Shown here piece after piece: positions 1-10,972 of a stretch of DNA of 64,000 bases. The translations under genes were made by a program, and so were the position numbers. The notes beneath the pieces are model-generated. The model was not told where the DNA came from. It worked only from the letters and a program-made list of their open reading frames with translations, and did not search any database. The DNA is from Hetaerina americana (taxonomy: Eukaryota > Arthropoda > Insecta > Odonata > Calopterygidae). The stretch covers positions 108,632,869-108,696,868 of the forward strand of contig JAKTNV010000002.1 of the NCBI GenBank assembly GCA_022747635.1. The letters run 5' to 3'. The first letter of the stretch is position 1. The number at the start of each line of letters is the position of its first letter.

Positions 1-1179
1 TATAATTAATATTATAAATGGAATAGTCATTCTGGTCCTGCTAAGCCACTCAGTTCTGGTTTGACAGCAGGTGCCACGACAACAAAAAGATAGCTTATAA
101 AATGCTGCACTTACAAACCAACATATATTTTGTGTCAAGTTATGTCACGAACCCTAGTCCCTCTATGCAATAAATAATCTTTTATTCTTCATTTCGCGGC
201 ATTGACTGACTTAATATTCTTAAATCCTAAGGCGTTTAATTAAAATTAAGGGACATATTAGCCTTTAGTTTTCTTCTATCTTGATAGGTATGATATTTTT
301 TTTTATATTATACTTTATATTGCCCCTTGATGATAATTCCTTTGTGTGTAAAGCAGGTAGATATTTTATATTTGTCATTTTAATAGTTTCCGATTATGAT
401 GAAATATATATCCAGCTTGTCTATCGGCATGATTGCCAATTTTTGAAAGACGTCTAGATTGGCTTCTGAAACTGACGTTTGGACACCAAGATGGTGGCTC
501 CAGCCCTACCCACCGCCACACTAGGCCGAAACGTCAGTTACTTCCTTGACAGCCCTCGTATTTTGGCAAGGCTTGCCCTGGCCACTTGGATGTAATCGCG
601 GATGACGAATCAGGAGATGGAGGCTGGACGGACTTTATACCGCCGAGTTGTCGTTGGAACTTGCATTTTAAGCAAATGTCGCAGGATTTCAGTCTCACAC
701 GAATGACAGTGTGATGGATGTGAAGTACCTTCCGACGGACATTTCACAAGTAGGGAGCGGACTTGTTTGCCGTCGACCGAATGAGCCCCAGGACCAATCA
801 GATTCCCTCAGTTTCATTTGAATTCGATTGAAGCTTCATTGCATTACTTTTGGAAAATATAATCGCATTACTTTTCGAACGCACCCAGTATAATTATGCA
901 TTCCCTTTCTTCAACATTTTTTGTCCCACAAGATCGCATCTGAGCGTCTAAACGGGTATTACATTACCAAATATAGCGAAAATACCCCAGGGTCTTAATA
1001 AGTGACTATGAAACTTCAAAAAGGTTAGTTTGGGATCTCAGTATATATTCGGAGAATATACCATTTCCGATGCGTTCAAATTTACATGTGTTCGTAAAGA
1101 ATACAAGTAAATTATACATAAAAAACACATTCTTCAGTCGACATGTTCATGTCCAGTAAATTTATAAAAGATAACACGG
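1..1179. other. No gene recognised
   Basis: AT-rich sequence without a convincing reading frame, RNA gene or repeat. The last part may belong to the decayed LINE that follows, but I see no clear boundary. Confidence 0.4.
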
Positions 1180-2990
1180 AACCTAGGTGGTACAAAGTGG
1201 ATGTTGAAAAATCATTACGACGTCAAAGGTAATGTCACGCCAAGATGAAAATTATAAGGACCGATATCTCTCGCGACAAAAGGAATGAGCCAACTTACAA
1301 GACATCTAGGGCGAACGCCAAGAAAATATTTCGAAAAGGGTTAAGCGGATACAAAACGGAAATATTTAAATGAAAATTCAAAAGATGGCGCAAAAGCGTT
1401 TTGGTCCTTTGGGGGTTCAGGGAAAGAAGTCCATGGTCCAGTCACTCAAACACGATAAAGGTGAAAGAGTACGCTGCAGCAGTTCAGAAAAGGTCAGCTT
1501 CATGAATTCCTTCTTTCAAAGCTATTTCACCAAGTTCTCTCTGAATGTCTTCGATGGCTTATCATATCATTTCCGTCGACCGATGCCCAAACTTTTACGC
1601 AATGGAATTGAAAGTTGCTGAAAAAAATTACTCCTTGATTATTTGTTTAATCCTCCTGGTACTATTAAATACCAACCATTATATTTAAGGAATTAGCGTC
1701 GGGAATTGCGCCGTATCTAGAAATCATATTTAACAAGTCCCTACTGGGTCACAAGGTAACCAATGATTAGAAAATACGAGGACCTTACTCGTATTCTGTA
1801 AGGGGTAACTTACTGGCATCACTTGTGGAATACTCATAGCTTACACGACACTTAAAATCGGCGACATGGAGTAACCAAGCAACGGCGCACCTCTCTCTCT
1901 CTCAATTCCATGCCATGCAAAATCTTACGAGCGCATATAGTTAATTGTTAATTCGATTATGAAGCATCTCCAACCAAAAAGAGTCATAAATGGAAAACAA
2001 GCACGGTTTCCGAAAGGTTAGATCCTGCGACACACAGCTTGTGCTCCTTGTTCTTATTCTGGGTTCTAGCGATATTATTGTTCCAATAGACGCAGTTTTT
2101 CTCGGCTTTTATAAAAGCGTCCGACGAAGCGTTTCATGGCTAACTACTCACAAAGCTATGGCTTGGATGAAATATCTTTGCCTACGTCAAAGACATGTTG
2201 ATTGTTCGCGTACGAAGTGTGGTCGTAGATGGTGTTACCTCTAATTCCATAGAGGTCTATTAAGGTGTTCCCGACGCTTATTTGTCGACGACGCAGTGCC
2301 TAGACAGAGTTATCCGTAGTACTGAGGATAAAGTAGCATTAGAAGATGACATTAATGCGACACAAGGTTTAGGTAACAAATGGAAATTAGAATTAAACTT
2401 AAAAAAAAGTGCGTAGTGATGTGTTTTTGGAAAAAGAGCAATTCATACCCGAACGCCTACTGCATTGGGAACACGGAAATGGGATTTGTAAACTCGATTA
2501 AATACCCAGGCGTTACCCTCACTCGCGACCTCTTCTGGGTGAAACACATACGGGGAATATGTGGACAAGCTAACAAAAAATTAGGATTTATTAAAAGAAT
2601 ACTGGGTAAATGTGATGAAAAGGTCAAAGAGAAATGTCATCTTTCTCTGGTTAGGCCTCATTTAGAATATGCTGCAAGTATATTATGGGATCCTCACGTA
2701 GTTGGATTGATTGCCGAACTCGTTCGCGTGCAGCGTAGGGGAGTTAGATTTGTAAAACGTTGTTGCGATAAACTTAGCAGCTCATCCGATATATAAGAGC
2801 AGCTAGACGGAATCATTTGATGGAGCGAAACTTAAATCTCTTATGTAAATTGGAAGCAGTTCCCTTCTGAGAAGATGATGAAAATGTATCATTAACCCCA
2901 TCGTAATACGGTAGGAGAGATCATGAAAATAAGTCTAGAGAGATTAAGTGTAGAACAGACAGAGTTTTTCCACGAAGAGTATGGCATCAG
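1180..2990 (+). mobile_element. CR1-like LINE, decayed, 5'-truncated
   Basis: A non-LTR retrotransposon remnant broken into several frames. Around 1411-1560 is the linker between endonuclease and reverse transcriptase (GKKSMVQSLKHDKGERVRC, then MNSFFQSYFTKF). At 1620-1740 come pieces resembling the LKELASGIAPYLEIIFNKSL region of CR1 elements. At 1990-2110 is the RT motif region HGFRKVRSCDTQLVLL followed by DAVFLGFYKSV, matching the family's DAVFLDFSKAFD, with the second catalytic-block Asp changed to Gly. At 2480-2780 is the RT thumb: NSIKYPGVTL, ANKKLGFIKRILG and LVRPHLEYAASILWDPH, then VQRRGVRFVKR. Frameshifts and stops make it inactive. A related fragment lies in the opposite orientation near 54.1-54.6 kb. 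The clade (CR1 or a close relative) is inferred from motif wording only. Confidence 0.8.
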
Positions 2991-3174
2991 AAAAACTGCA
3001 AACGACCGAACTAGGGGAAATGTGTATTTTTGAATTCTAAATAGTCTAATATATTAACATTATGTCATCTCACCTTAGTTCATGACCTTCCTTCTTATAA
3101 TTAACAGGTCCCGTATCTCATACGTAGACAAGTATACCTCGCTAAGATAATAGCAAATCTACTTGTAGATAACG

Positions 3175-3176
<2 letters not shown>

Positions 3177-3217
<41 letters not shown>
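3177..3217. repeat. (AT)n microsatellite
   Basis: An almost pure AT dinucleotide run just upstream of the inverted hammerhead module at 3.3 kb, the same neighbourhood seen for other such modules in the window. Confidence 0.9.
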
Positions 3218-3309
3218 TTTCGGTTAAAGACTAAGTATAACTAAATGTTTAATGCTGAAATCCGGATGAAATTGAGTAGCTTCAGGCGTGATGAGGTGAA
3301 AGTAGGACA

Positions 3310-3473
3310 TAATGAATAACTGATCGAAGCACTTTTCCACTTGATGAAATGTTTATTTCACGACCGGGTCTCACTTCATTTTGTTACCTGATGATGATGT
3401 AATACATCGAAACCCGGTCGTAAAATTAAAAAAAAATATCAAGTGGAAAAGTGCTACGACCAGTTATTCATTA
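3310..3473. mobile_element. Inverted hammerhead module (PLE-terminus-like)
   Basis: Two arms of about 60 bp in inverted orientation. The left arm runs 3310-3369, and the right arm 3412-3473 repeats it as reverse complement (AAGTGGAAAAGTGCT and GTTATTCATTA shared). The arms begin at the hammerhead stem III / cleavage site and run outward. The left one carries only the 3' half of the ribozyme (minus strand); the right one is continuous with the full core at 3388-3419. This head-to-head layout recurs at 32.3, 33.6, 48.7 and 60.8 kb. It is probably a non-autonomous Penelope-like terminus; no coding sequence is attached here. Confidence 0.6.
3377..3428 (+). ncRNA. Type I hammerhead ribozyme, minimal stem III
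   Basis: The core is in canonical order. CTGATGA is at 3388-3394; stem II follows as GATGT paired with ACATC around a 3-nt loop; GAAA is at 3409-3412; stem III is A-U plus C-G closing a CCG triloop; then UC with predicted cleavage after C3419. Stem I forms from TTAC just before the core and GTAA just after the cleavage site, and may continue after an internal loop. Known family: hammerheads with very short stem III are characteristic of Penelope-like elements and metazoan retrozymes. Self-cleavage is inferred, not shown. Confidence 0.75.
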
Positions 3474-4115
3474 CTGAAAGCCGGGTGTCGAATCATCTCT
3501 TGCTATGAGCCCCAGCGGTGGCAGGTTTTTGTACTAAACGTTTTCTGTAAAAATTTGGCTCACCATCGCATAACAGTATATGGCAGAAAGAAGTTGAGTT
3601 ACGGTTAAGAGCGCCTTTTAAAGGGGACCATGGCGACACGGACAGAAAATGAACTAGCAAACCAGAGCACCGCGTTGGCTGTTCATTTCCAATACATCCG
3701 TGGAATGCGTTTTATCTTGGATCGAGTGCAGAATAATTTCGGGATTATGAAATTACTAATGCCGGTTACTCAATGGTATCTTATTTCCACAGTGAATCAG
3801 TCTATTTAAGCACTTCCACGTTGTACAAATGCACAGAAACTTGGGAACATGAATTCTTGGTAATGCACGTGAAAAAAAAGACGTTGAACACTCCATAAAA
3901 TCATTCGCAATTATCCATTGGCAACATGTGAATTGTGATTAACATATTTCCTTCCTCTTACTTTATTACTCAGCATCCACAGAGTGGTCCAATCACTAGA
4001 TAAAAAATATGCTGCACAATAAAAATTATCCGGTGGAAAAAAAAGTAACTCATATTTATATCAATCGTTGCGGAAGGAGCGGAATCTGTTACTTTTTAAA
4101 ACAAAATCAATCCCT
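3474..4115. other. No gene recognised
   Basis: Unique-looking AT-rich DNA. No reading frame resembles a known protein, and I see no RNA or repeat structure. Confidence 0.4.
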
Positions 4116-4245
4116 TTAATTAAAAATAGCAATTTTTCACAAAAATAAAATTTAATGCGACCGGTTTCAATGTTACTACATCATCATCAGGTCTTAATAA
4201 TCGTATTAAATTTTATTTTTGTGGAAAATTGCTATTTTTAATTAA
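4116..4245. repeat. 41-bp inverted repeat around a hammerhead core
   Basis: Arms 4116-4156 and 4205-4245 are reverse complements with a single mismatch. They enclose 48 bp holding a minus-strand hammerhead core. In the minus-strand RNA the arms would extend stem I into a helix of about 40 bp beyond an internal loop. This differs from the head-to-head modules, where each arm has its own ribozyme half. Confidence 0.8.
4152..4202 (-). ncRNA. Hammerhead ribozyme inside inverted repeat
   Basis: On the minus strand: CTGATGA (complement of 4184-4190), stem II GATGT/ACATT with an AGTA loop (one G-U pair), GAAA (4165-4168), a CCGG loop closed by the conserved A-U pair, then UC with predicted cleavage between 4159 and 4158. 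Base pairing next to the core in stem I is weak, but the flanking 41-bp arms can hold the two ends together. The core residues all match consensus. Confidence 0.65.
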
Positions 4246-4974
4246 TCATGATATTCCACCATATCACGCCTGAAACGTCTCTTTTTACAATCAATCCCAT
4301 TTAATTTTAATGAACTGCGGAGAATGGAAGGAAACAAAATATAACCTACTGAATTTTATTACCTATAGTTTATGCCTCTATTTAAAATCCCTGATAGTTT
4401 ATAAATGTTTCGTTTAAAAATAATTTGAGTTAGTTTATTTATTTAAGAATTTATCGTTTCAATTTGGCAATTGGCATGGTGGCTACGGTCAAGGCTGGTC
4501 AACAGTCACTCTTACAGTGCAAATGCATGAATACTCGTACATTAGAAGAACAGATATGAGACGAAATGCTCTTATAAACGATGACATTTTAAGATTATCA
4601 ACTGCAACTTTACCATCATACTACAAGGGCTAAGCTCACATCATCCCTACAACACTCCGTCCATCGCCGCACTCCGTCCATAATCACGCACTCCTCAATT
4701 TCATATACCGCTCAAAATCACGCACCGCATACAACTTCTCACGCCGTCCGCATCGCATACAAACAATATTTTAATAAGTACAATAGTATCAATGAAGTTT
4801 ATCACCCAGTGGCTGCTTTACACTTATTCTTAAAACTCCTAAATTTGGACGGAAAGGGCTCAAACAAACCTCCCGAGGGAGCTGGATCCAATCAACATAA
4901 GTTCTGTTTAAGAAAAGAGTATTTATTCTTATTTGTTTTTTGCGTTCTTATTTTTATATTAAAACTATGGTCGT
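4246..4974. other. No gene recognised
   Basis: AT-rich sequence with a CA/TC-rich patch near 4640-4760 (repeated CTCCGTCCAT, CGCACTCC). Nothing coding is supported. Confidence 0.4.
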
Positions 4975-5590
4975 TTTTTTCCTTTTAGTTTGGTTTTTCT
5001 ATCTCTTTCCATAAATCGTCCCACGCTTCGTCATTTTTAACAATTCTATACATCGCGCCTAACCTAGTTCTTTTCCTTCTATTTTTCAAACTCTCCCATT
5101 TCAGTGTATCTAACATTTCTGTGACACTATCTGTTCTTTTGTACCTTCCGAGTACATATCTTGCTGCCTTTCTTTGAACTTTTTCTATCTTTTAAATATG
5201 TCCCACCTCATATGGATCCCATACTATCGACGAGTATTCTAGGATAGGGATAACCAGTACCGTATATGCTTTTTCTTTTGTGGCTACGCTACTTCCTTTT
5301 AAATTTCTCATTACCCGATGAACTACTTTAAATGCCTTCCGTGTCCTATTATCTACTTGGACTCCCCACCCAAGATCTCTGAGTATGCATTGAAGAATAG
5401 CATTACTCCCCAACTGCTCATACGTTGCATGTCCGCTACGATTATATTGATTTATACAAACATTCAGGGAATTTACTCTTTCGCCGTTTATGTGAGTCAA
5501 TGCGGATGTCGAATAGATTGGCGAGCCAAAGAAAGCTAACCTAGAACCTATAGAGACATATATTCCGATAGAGTGCAGTCGCAAATACAT
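4975..5590 (-). mobile_element. CR1/Jockey-type LINE fragment, RT thumb and C-terminus
   Basis: On the minus strand the segment encodes LGWGVQVDNRTRKAFKVVHR, then MRNLKGSSVATKEKAYTVLV, then LEYSSIVWDPYEVGHI. After a break come KIEKVQRKAARYV, RTDSVTEMLDTLKWESLKNR and a basic tail. These match, in order, the end of the reverse transcriptase of CR1/L2/Jockey-like LINEs (LEYASxVWDP ... VQRRAARFV ... SVTxML). The catalytic RT core and the endonuclease are absent, so this is a short 5'-truncated and mutated copy. Its wording differs from the 1.2-3.0 kb copy, suggesting another subfamily. Confidence 0.75.
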
Positions 5591-6660
5591 TTAATAATAC
5601 ATTCAAAGGCTCTCCAAGTGTAAACCGACATTGAATCATATAATCAAGTCACATGCGAGTATTTTCACGAACAATTTTCGATCTGACTACCAGTCAAAGC
5701 AACGCAACTTCAGTGCAAAACAGAAGTTCTCGTTCCGTCCGACTCACGAGAGCCTGGAATCGCACATTTCAAAGAGGGACGAGCGATTGGGGGATTTCCC
5801 AGACACTCCCCTCCTCCTCCTATTCCACCCCCTCTACCCTCCCCTCCGACAATTCTAAATGCAATATACATGGTTAATCCTTCCCCTCTCATCCCCTTTC
5901 TCCCGCATCCACCCCCTCCCGACAGAGCACAGTTTTCCCAGGCTGCTCTGTACTCTCGCACGCATCACCCATTCCCGGAATCCCTCGTGAGAGCATAGGT
6001 AACCGAGAAAATCGGATTCTTCCCGCTAGCTAATGCTCTTGCGGCTTCCTCGTCCCCCGGAGGGGTGTTTGGGGGTGGTGGAGGAGGGATGGGGGTGTGC
6101 CGAGACGGCGATGCACGGGGACATCTCATTTCATTTGTTTCTCCCCTCACTTCTCAACTCAAATGTTCACTCGCGGGGACCGTGGAACACGTATTTTCAC
6201 TTCCGCGACGAGTTTGGCGACTTCTCTACCACCCACTCCCCCTTGCTTCTCCCCCCCCCGCAAATGAAGTCGTTTCCATTTTCTTCCCCTCTCTCTTCAG
6301 ACGAGGTGAGTGTCCCTCCCTCCTGGCGAAATCCACCCTTCCCTCTCCGGTTTCGACGTCGCGTGATCCACGTAATTCAAGGGGGATATGACCGCGCTTT
6401 ATTATCGTCCGACGAAAACACGGGGGGGGGCAAAAGTGTATCGTCCATGTTGTTGAGGTTTCCGTGGTTCCGTGTGGTATGTGTCCACGGTGTGCCCGGG
6501 AGGAAGGGGTTGGTGTGTGTGTGTGGTGAGGGGGGAATGTATGTCACTGCTGGGACTCGAGGAGGTTAATATTAAAGAGCGGGGTGGTTGGGGAACGTTC
6601 TGCTTGCCTCTTTTACCTGACAGTGAATTACAGTTGAATTTCCTACGATTATTCGCTTGA
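5591..6660. other. GC/pyrimidine-rich non-coding stretch
   Basis: A compositionally distinct block with CT-rich and G-rich tracts (5790-5960, 6040-6110, 6230-6320, 6420-6560) and scattered CpGs. Open frames here are low-complexity Pro/Gly/Ser sequences without family resemblance. It lies upstream of the first recognised calaxin exon and could hold the unlocated promoter or first exon, but nothing proves this. Confidence 0.35.
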
Positions 6661-7838
6661 ATATCAAAGGAAATTTGACTGAACTGATCACTATGGGACT
6701 CTTGCGAAGGATCAGATCAAGTTATTCACATTTTCATTATCAAATTCAGAATTTTCAAAAATATTTTAAAAAGTTGGAAAGTGATATGATAAACCTCTCC
6801 CGTCGAGGTTCCACCGCATTGGAAAAACTGGTTTGGTCGGTCAAAAAGTTCTAGAGAAAACTAAAAATCTGAGGTTATCAATCGGGAACACAATGAGAAT
6901 TTTCCCGATGCATACATTTTTTGTTGTCCTTGATGTGCGATTTAATTTTGCTGACATATAAAAACCGATAAACTATTCCTTTGATGAATAGCCTCTTTGA
7001 CGGACTAAAACGACTGAGACGCGCTTTGAAGGCACTTTTGACCGGATAACCAGTTTTTTCACTCCTATTTCGAATGATGCGGAACCGACAAATCGTTCTC
7101 CAGTGACGAGCGTTTGTCCCTGGAATTACAAATAAGCGCATTAAGAGTAACCCACATGTGTGTGTGTATGGGTGCAGAACGGAAGGATTCGACCCGGTTA
7201 TTTATGGTTTCGGGGCTTAATTCCGGTTCTGCCTCACTGACGCTAGTCGAGGGCACTTTTGTCCTCGGCAACCGACAGGTTAACATGGCAGAATGGCCGT
7301 TAAAAGGATCCAGGGATGAATCCTAGGGGTCAACTGGATGCGCTCGACGACTCACGCCCCCTCGAGCTGTGTTCTCGGCGTGCAGTGTCCTCTCCGGATA
7401 TATGCATATACGCATATATGTCACGTCTCTCTGTTTCCGCGTTGTGTGCGAAGGTCGACTTGCTCCGAGGTGTTCCTAATGACATTGATCGACATTGGAT
7501 CGAACGATTTTTCCAGTAGTTTTATTCCAACGCCAAAAGTTTGCTAATGGCGATTTAAAAAGATCGCATTATTCAATGAGAGCGAATGGTAGGGGATAAG
7601 AGGAAGTAGTAGGGAGAATTTCGCAAATGGGCGAAGGAAAAATAAGGTGATGCAGAGGTGGATAAGTGGGATGCTGTGTGTCTCGGTGGAGGGGATAATT
7701 TCAAGAAATCCAAGCAGAGGTGGGCGAAAATGGACATTTTAAACGGCATACGGTAGGGGTAGAATTAATGATTAAAGCTTGAGAGTGTGTTACGACAAGT
7801 ATTCAGGTGTCGAAATGATTTGATGCATATTCATAACA
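6661..7838. other. No gene recognised
   Basis: No recognisable protein, RNA gene or repeat family. Confidence 0.35.
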
Positions 7839-8005
7839 GTTTCAGGTTTAACTTTGTGGAATTCCTTCATTATGAGGGCAAAAAAGAAACTTTATACTTC
7901 CACAATAAAGATTTAATATTTCACGACCATGGTTTCGATGCTGTGCATCATCATCAGGTAACATACATCAACATTTCTTCAACTTATATAGTCTATCATT
8001 ATATA
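7839..8005 (-). mobile_element. Hammerhead module, single arm (same family as 32.1-32.5 kb)
   Basis: This segment closely matches both arms of the inverted module at 32139-32530. From the minus-strand 5' side it has an upstream block (AGACTATATAAGTTGAAGAA), the hammerhead core, a GTGAAATATTAAATC block, then a segment ending in TTAAACCTGAAACTGTT. Only one copy is present here, with no inverted partner. Sharing of the upstream block with the 32-kb copy shows that the mobile unit extends on both sides of the ribozyme. Confidence 0.65.
7918..7966 (-). ncRNA. Type I hammerhead ribozyme
   Basis: On the minus strand: CTGATGA (complement of 7951-7957), a perfect 5-bp stem II GATGC/GCATC with an ACA loop, GAAA (7933-7936), a short stem III in ACCATGGT, then UC with predicted cleavage between 7925 and 7924. 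Stem I starts with UUAC/GUGA (one G-U pair). All core positions match consensus. It is one of the cleanest cores in the window. Confidence 0.75.
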
Positions 8006-9950
8006 TTTATACGCACATAGAAACTAGCAATTAAGAAAAACGTAATTTTTGAAGATTAATGCCTGCCACAAACCCTAACTGTGGTTTTCAAGGTGCCATT
8101 AAGATGTAGATGGGATCATGCGACAGTACGTTCTACCTTGCTTTATTTTACAGGCAAAACATGGCATTCCCGTTTATATTCGTGGTGGCTGTTTTCAATT
8201 AGGAGGAGGATGGAATCGAGCGTGTTACCCGCACCCTGCCACTTTGACGGACGGAAATACGTCACATCTCCCTTTTTGTGGATACCAAAAAAGCATGAAA
8301 CTTTACCTGTGCGCCTTAATCTGGCACCAAAATAGTCGGGAAATCGTAGTTTACAGAAAGAGTCAAATAATGACATGAGGTGCAAATAAAGAGTTTTTTT
8401 AAGAGCGTTGTATAAGTACGTCATTAAAAATATGAATCATTAATTAATCTGCCATAAGAGTTCCTTAAAAATAAGCCATTTTTTAAAAGCACGATTTATA
8501 AAAATCACAGGAGGGAAAGCCTAACTATATGTTAAAGTAATCGATGTTCAAATAAATACAATAGATAAAGAAGCTACAATACGTAATGTGTTTACAAAAA
8601 TTCCTTCATAAAGTGGCAATTTCCTCAGTAATTCACCAAAAATCCATAATCCAATTAGAATGCACATAATTACTATACATTAAAAATTTTAAGAGTTGCG
8701 ATACCTGATGACGTTCTGAGCCGTAAAATCAAGTGAACACCCCCTTGGAAAATCCAAGCTCTTTAGCGAGATTACACCCCGTGACCTAGCGCTTACTAGA
8801 GAGGTCAAATGACATATTTCAGGGAGCAAGATTAAATGCATACTGCTTTTATTAGTGGAGGACCAACGCGGAACCGCAACCACCTCTCGATCCCTCGTTT
8901 ATATTTCCCAGGGCCGGATGCCCTACGCATGATTCTCGATTTCTTCTGCTTTTATCCCCGGGTCAACTCCAAGGACTATGGTGCCCCTCGCCCCCCAAGG
9001 CCACTTAGTTTTTGAAAACTATAGCCGTAAAGTGAACGTTGACTTAGAGTTAGTGGCCACTCGATATGACCTCACTTCCTCGCAACTCGAAGACATTTCG
9101 ATAAGGGATTCGGTGAACGATTGAAACATTAGGCGCGTCTAAGGACACTCGCCCTAAAGGTCGGCTTCGTTCTTAATGGTCGTTGCGTGGACCCATAATT
9201 CGCCAGACAATGAGAACTCGTGTTTTGGAAACGCGTGCAATGACATGCAGCGTCGAAACAGTATGGTCAATCAAAACAAAATCAGTTGCATCGAACTCAC
9301 CGCCATTTCAAACTTGGGCCAATGAAGAGTTAAAACCGTTAAAAAAGTTAAAAAAAGTAATAAAAAGTTAAAAAGAGGTTAATTGAAATTCGAATGTGTG
9401 ACACTGGTTCAGGCTTAACTTGGTGCCGCCAAGCATCTACGAACATGTCCGAAACCGGGATAGCAAATGCAGCGGATAGCAAAAATTCCACCTGCCACCC
9501 TCAGCGTCTAGGGAATAAATAGTTCTACTCAATCGCATGCTCTTTCACTAACCTCGTGTGTTTTGTTATCATAACCCATTCTTTCCTAATGACCCCATTA
9601 GTGTTCTGTTCATCCGTTTTTAATTCTCCCCTTCAATCCCTCGTCCCTCTCCGCGGGGGGACCCGCCGGCTACCTGCAACTTTGAGTCGCATTCCACCTT
9701 TCACAGGCTCCTCGGGGGGGGAGAGCGTTTGCGTTGGATGTTCATGTGGTGGTGGAGTTTCGCATTCTTGCTTGTTGTGCCCTGGCTTGCGTGTTGTTTT
9801 TTTTGCAGGTTTTTTAAGCAGGGGATAAAGGACGTCTCGCAGCTTTCCTCTGCGTTTTCGCAACGCCTTAAAGCCGACCTATTTCGCCCGAAGAGGTCGC
9901 CGGATGGACTCCCTCCACTTGTCCTCGCGAGTCCTCCTAGCTAGACGGCT
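8006..9950. other. No gene recognised
   Basis: No family-level match in any frame. The stretch should contain at least part of the calaxin 5' intron, because the exon at 10002 needs an upstream exon. GC content rises after about 9640. A possible short AAAGTTAAAA repeat occurs at 9335-9375. Confidence 0.4.
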
Positions 9951-9960
9951 GACCGACACT

Positions 9961-10001
9961 ATCCTCTCTCTCTCTCTCTCATCCTCTCTCTGTCCTCCTA
10001 G
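9961..10001 (+). promoter_or_regulatory. Splice acceptor of the first recognised calaxin exon
   Basis: A long CT-rich polypyrimidine tract ends in CCTCCTAG. In the exon's reading frame the last three intron bases are a TAG stop and no in-frame ATG precedes the conserved region, so splicing from an upstream exon is required. Confidence 0.75.
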
Positions 10002-10335
10002 GTGGTGGAATGGCTCCGGAGGCACACCCACTTCGACCGGCGGGAGATAGAGGCGCTGTGGAGGGCGCACTGGCGCCTGGCGGCCTCCGAGTCCTCCTCC
10101 CCCTCTTCCTCCTCGTCGTCCGCGGTCCACCCATCCGCGGCCCCCTTCGGCGCCACGCCCCTCCTCGACCGCCACACCTTCCGCCACCTCCTTCACACCG
10201 CCCTCGGCATCACCGACGACGCCATCCTCGAGCGCCTCTTCGCGGCGTTTGCGGGCGGCACTGGAACTACGGCTTCGGCCAGCGGCGGCGGCGGTAACAG
10301 CGGCGGGGCGAGCGGAGAGGGCTGGTCCGGGGCGG
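10002..10335 (+). CDS. CLXN: Calaxin (EFCAB1), coding exon with N-terminal helices and start of EF-hand 1
   Basis: Calaxin is an EF-hand protein of the neuronal calcium sensor type. It binds outer-arm dynein in motile cilia and sperm flagella and couples calcium to dynein motility. This exon encodes about 111 residues. HFDRREIEALWRAHW matches the calaxin N-terminal HFNKFEVNCLIKLFY region, and LLDRHTFRHLL followed by GITDDAILERLFAAF matches LDRNAFRNIL and GMTDDMIMDRVFRGF. A Ser-rich insert (SSPSSSSSS) sits between these blocks. The expected first calcium loop after AAF is replaced by AGGTGTTASASGGGG-type sequence running to the donor. Acceptor CTAG is at 9998-10001 and donor GTGAGT at 10336; phase 1. 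The exon is strongly GC-rich. The upstream start-codon exon was not found. Identity is based on remembered family sequence. Confidence 0.82.
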
Positions 10336-10779
10336 GTGAGTTTGGGGCCTCCGTTCGACTCCAGACGTCCCTCGCTGCCCGGAGAAGTGATCCTCTTTGT
10401 CGCCTCCAGCGGGAACGCGAGGGGGTTTCGAATCGAACGAGACCGACGAAGTCAAGCGAGACTCTTGGTGCGAAGCGAAAATGATTTCTGTCGTCCATTA
10501 CTGCCTACTAATCCAATGCAGAACAGAATTCGGGAATATTTGGCGGGTTTTCGTGGCAAATGTCATGGCAGGCAAGAGTGTGCGAGGGGTATAATTTGTT
10601 CATTAGTCAACAAGAGGAATTCGGGAGTAAAAAATTAATTTTATGTTCGAGAGAAGTTTGTTTGTCTTTGCCAGATTCTTTATATTTTCATTTATTTTTT
10701 TCAGCATTTATTTTAAGACAGCCTTGATTTCAAACTGAACTTCGGGAAAATATTATTATTTCAATAACTATGACAGCTT
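10336..10779 (+). other. Calaxin intron, 5' part
   Basis: Begins with a consensus GTGAGT donor. Reading frames that continue past the donor lose all similarity to calaxin. No other feature seen. Confidence 0.6.
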
Positions 10780-10972
10780 ATTTCACCCAAAGTACTTTTC
10801 TCTTGTTTAGGCTTTCCGCAATTCGTGTGAAGTTTCCTTGTTTACATATTACAGAATATTTCCTCGCCATTCGTCTGACGAAGCTTACTTTCTTTTTGTT
10901 GGCCCAGCAGATATTTTGAAGGGGTTTTTCCCATTTTAAGCCCGGTGTCACTGTGAGTCCTGTTTCCATTTA
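10780..10972 (-). mobile_element. CR1-like LINE fragment (RT thumb)
   Basis: The minus strand encodes GLTVTPGLKWEKPLQNICW, then ANKKKVSFVRRMARKYS. This matches the LGVTLTPDLKWxxHIxxICxKANKKLGFxRR segment just after the RT catalytic core of CR1-like LINEs. It is short, and degenerate on both sides. It lies in the calaxin intron. Confidence 0.6.

Noticed and set aside
6033..6569. 178-codon plus-strand open frame in the GC-rich block
   Set aside because: No similarity to any family, biased composition, and no splice or start context that would support a gene.
10010..10297. ATG at 10010 as the calaxin start
   Set aside because: It is out of frame with the conserved calaxin residues; the conserved frame begins right after a splice acceptor.
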